From contig NZ_QAGM01000014.1 of the NCBI RefSeq assembly GCF_003049725.1, forward strand, positions 1 to 64,000: DNA of 64,000 bases, written 5' to 3'. This DNA is from Oceanimonas marisflavi. GTDB taxonomy: Bacteria > Pseudomonadota > Gammaproteobacteria > Enterobacterales > Aeromonadaceae. Shown here in pieces: positions 63,216 through 64,000 of the stretch; positions within the stretch are counted from its first letter, which is position 1; every line of letters starts with the position of its first letter. A program made the translations under genes and the position numbers. The notes under the pieces were generated by a model that saw nothing but the letters and a program-made list of their open reading frames with translations, had not been told where the DNA came from and did no database searches.

Positions 63216-64000
63216 ATGTTGCCAGTTTCTGAACATAACTCAGCTCTATTAATAAAGAGGGTTAAGCTCGCCACTATATACGGCTGGGCACTAATACGTG
63301 GCCAACTGGAATATAGCGGCCCTGAGCTAGAAGTAACACTATTCGCTGAACACGAAAGCGGAAAGTTGCTTAGTTATAACCTTCCCGTAACCCTGAAGGG
63401 AAAACTTTGTGAAGTGGTTAAGCTGCCTGATGCCAAGCAGATATGGCTGGAAGTAAAAAGCATTGGTCCTGCCGGTGGGCTTGATACCGTCACTATTACT
63501 CGTACAAACTGGGCCACCGCTCGTTATTTGATGTGGCGCCGGCTGTATAACACCTATACCACCGCCCCCCCGGCACAGCGGCGTGTACTGGGTTTGCATC
63601 CGCTCGCCATGCTGCGCGATCCTTATTCGGCGTATACGCTGATTGGCAAAAGCCGTTATTACACAGCCTCACCTGCCTACGCTCGGTGGATTGAACAGAG
63701 CGAGAATTTTACCCCGGCCGTTTCCCGCCGCCTGAAACGCTCGGTAAAAAAACAGGCGTTTACCGGTGTCATGTTTGAGGTAGTCATAGACGCTCGCCAG
63801 GCCGCCTCGCCTGCCATCGTGCAACAAACCCTGAATTCGCTGCAGCAGCAACTGGAAATCGCACCGGCAGCGTGCAAGGTGTTGCTGACTGCGCAGCAAA
63901 AGCATGACTGGGCATTGCTGTTCAAACATGCCGAACCCATCGTGGTTGAGGCACTGGCGGAAACACACTGGCCCGATAACCACTGGATATTGCTGCTGCA
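63216..64000 (+). CDS. probable large glycosyltransferase (partial, cut by window end)
   Basis: An ATG at 63216 with GGAG five bases upstream opens a frame without stops to the window end (261 codons). The GKSRYYTASPAYARWIEQSENFTP segment and the following FEVVIDAR...TLNSLQQQ resemble the start of GT2 domains in multidomain capsule transferases (Y..W.......isvv.pv). The catalytic part lies beyond the window, so the assignment is tentative. Confidence 0.6.
   Translation, partial: MLPVSEHNSALLIKRVKLATIYGWALIRGQLEYSGPELEVTLFAEHESGKLLSYNLPVTLKGKLCEVVKLPDAKQIWLEVKSIGPAGGLDTVTITRTNWATARYLMWRRLYNTYTTAPPAQRRVLGLHPLAMLRDPYSAYTLIGKSRYYTASPAYARWIEQSENFTPAVSRRLKRSVKKQAFTGVMFEVVIDARQAASPAIVQQTLNSLQQQLEIAPAACKVLLTAQQKHDWALLFKHAEPIVVEALAETHWPDNHWILLL

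Overview
The window looks like a chromosomal segment of a salt-adapted gammaproteobacterium. The evidence is the enterobacterial-type housekeeping neighbourhood (ybaN-apt-dnaX-ybaB with recR, sbcB, maoP, dusC, hemH, adk, LexA-controlled sulA), a complete ectoine operon (ectABC-ask), a trimeric OmpC/OmpU-type porin and an RfaH-type ops element. GC content is high over most of it. An Aeromonadales relative (Oceanimonas/Oceanisphaera/Zobellella type) would fit, but that placement is inference and no rRNA is present.

Layout. 1-6 kb: cation/proton antiporter, MFS exporter, an unknown membrane protein, an OLD-family nuclease and PpiC. 6-10.2 kb: ectoine operon on the minus strand, with its aspartokinase. 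10.7-16.2 kb: TPR protein, maoP, sbcB, yohJK-type pair, cdd, grxB on the plus strand. 16.2-22.3 kb: recR, a diguanylate cyclase, ybaB, dnaX (with an apparent programmed -1 frameshift), apt, ybaN on the minus strand. 22.4-36.9 kb: dusC, a zinc-finger protein, porin, dinG, yccT, then a RAYT transposase embedded in its REP palindromes, a YjiH-type membrane protein, tpm, a DUF4250 gene, sulA, hemH, adk and an amidohydrolase. 37-39.9 kb: a tightly overlapping three-gene operon (hydrolase-like membrane protein, cytochrome P450, small membrane protein).

40-64 kb is a capsule locus. KpsS comes first. A JUMPstart/ops element then precedes a lipoprotein, KpsD, KpsM, KpsT and KpsE, i.e. ABC-transporter-dependent export with no Wzx/Wzy in view. 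Downstream lies an AT-rich block: two coiled-coil proteins (one a fusion of two methyltransferase-like domains), a two-domain polymerase resembling bacterial chondroitin/hyaluronan synthases (KfoC/PmCS/PmHAS type), and a fucosyltransferase-like protein. GDP-fucose and GDP-mannose genes follow (gmd, fcl, gmm, manC, manB), then UDP-glucose dehydrogenase and two large glycosyltransferases, the last cut by the window end. The most interesting reading is a glycosaminoglycan-like capsule that may carry fucose, made from UDP-GlcA plus a UDP-HexNAc and GDP-fucose and exported by the Kps machinery under RfaH control.

Several families of palindromic dispersed repeats are scattered through the window. 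Some of them supply the start codon or the C-terminal codons of genes.
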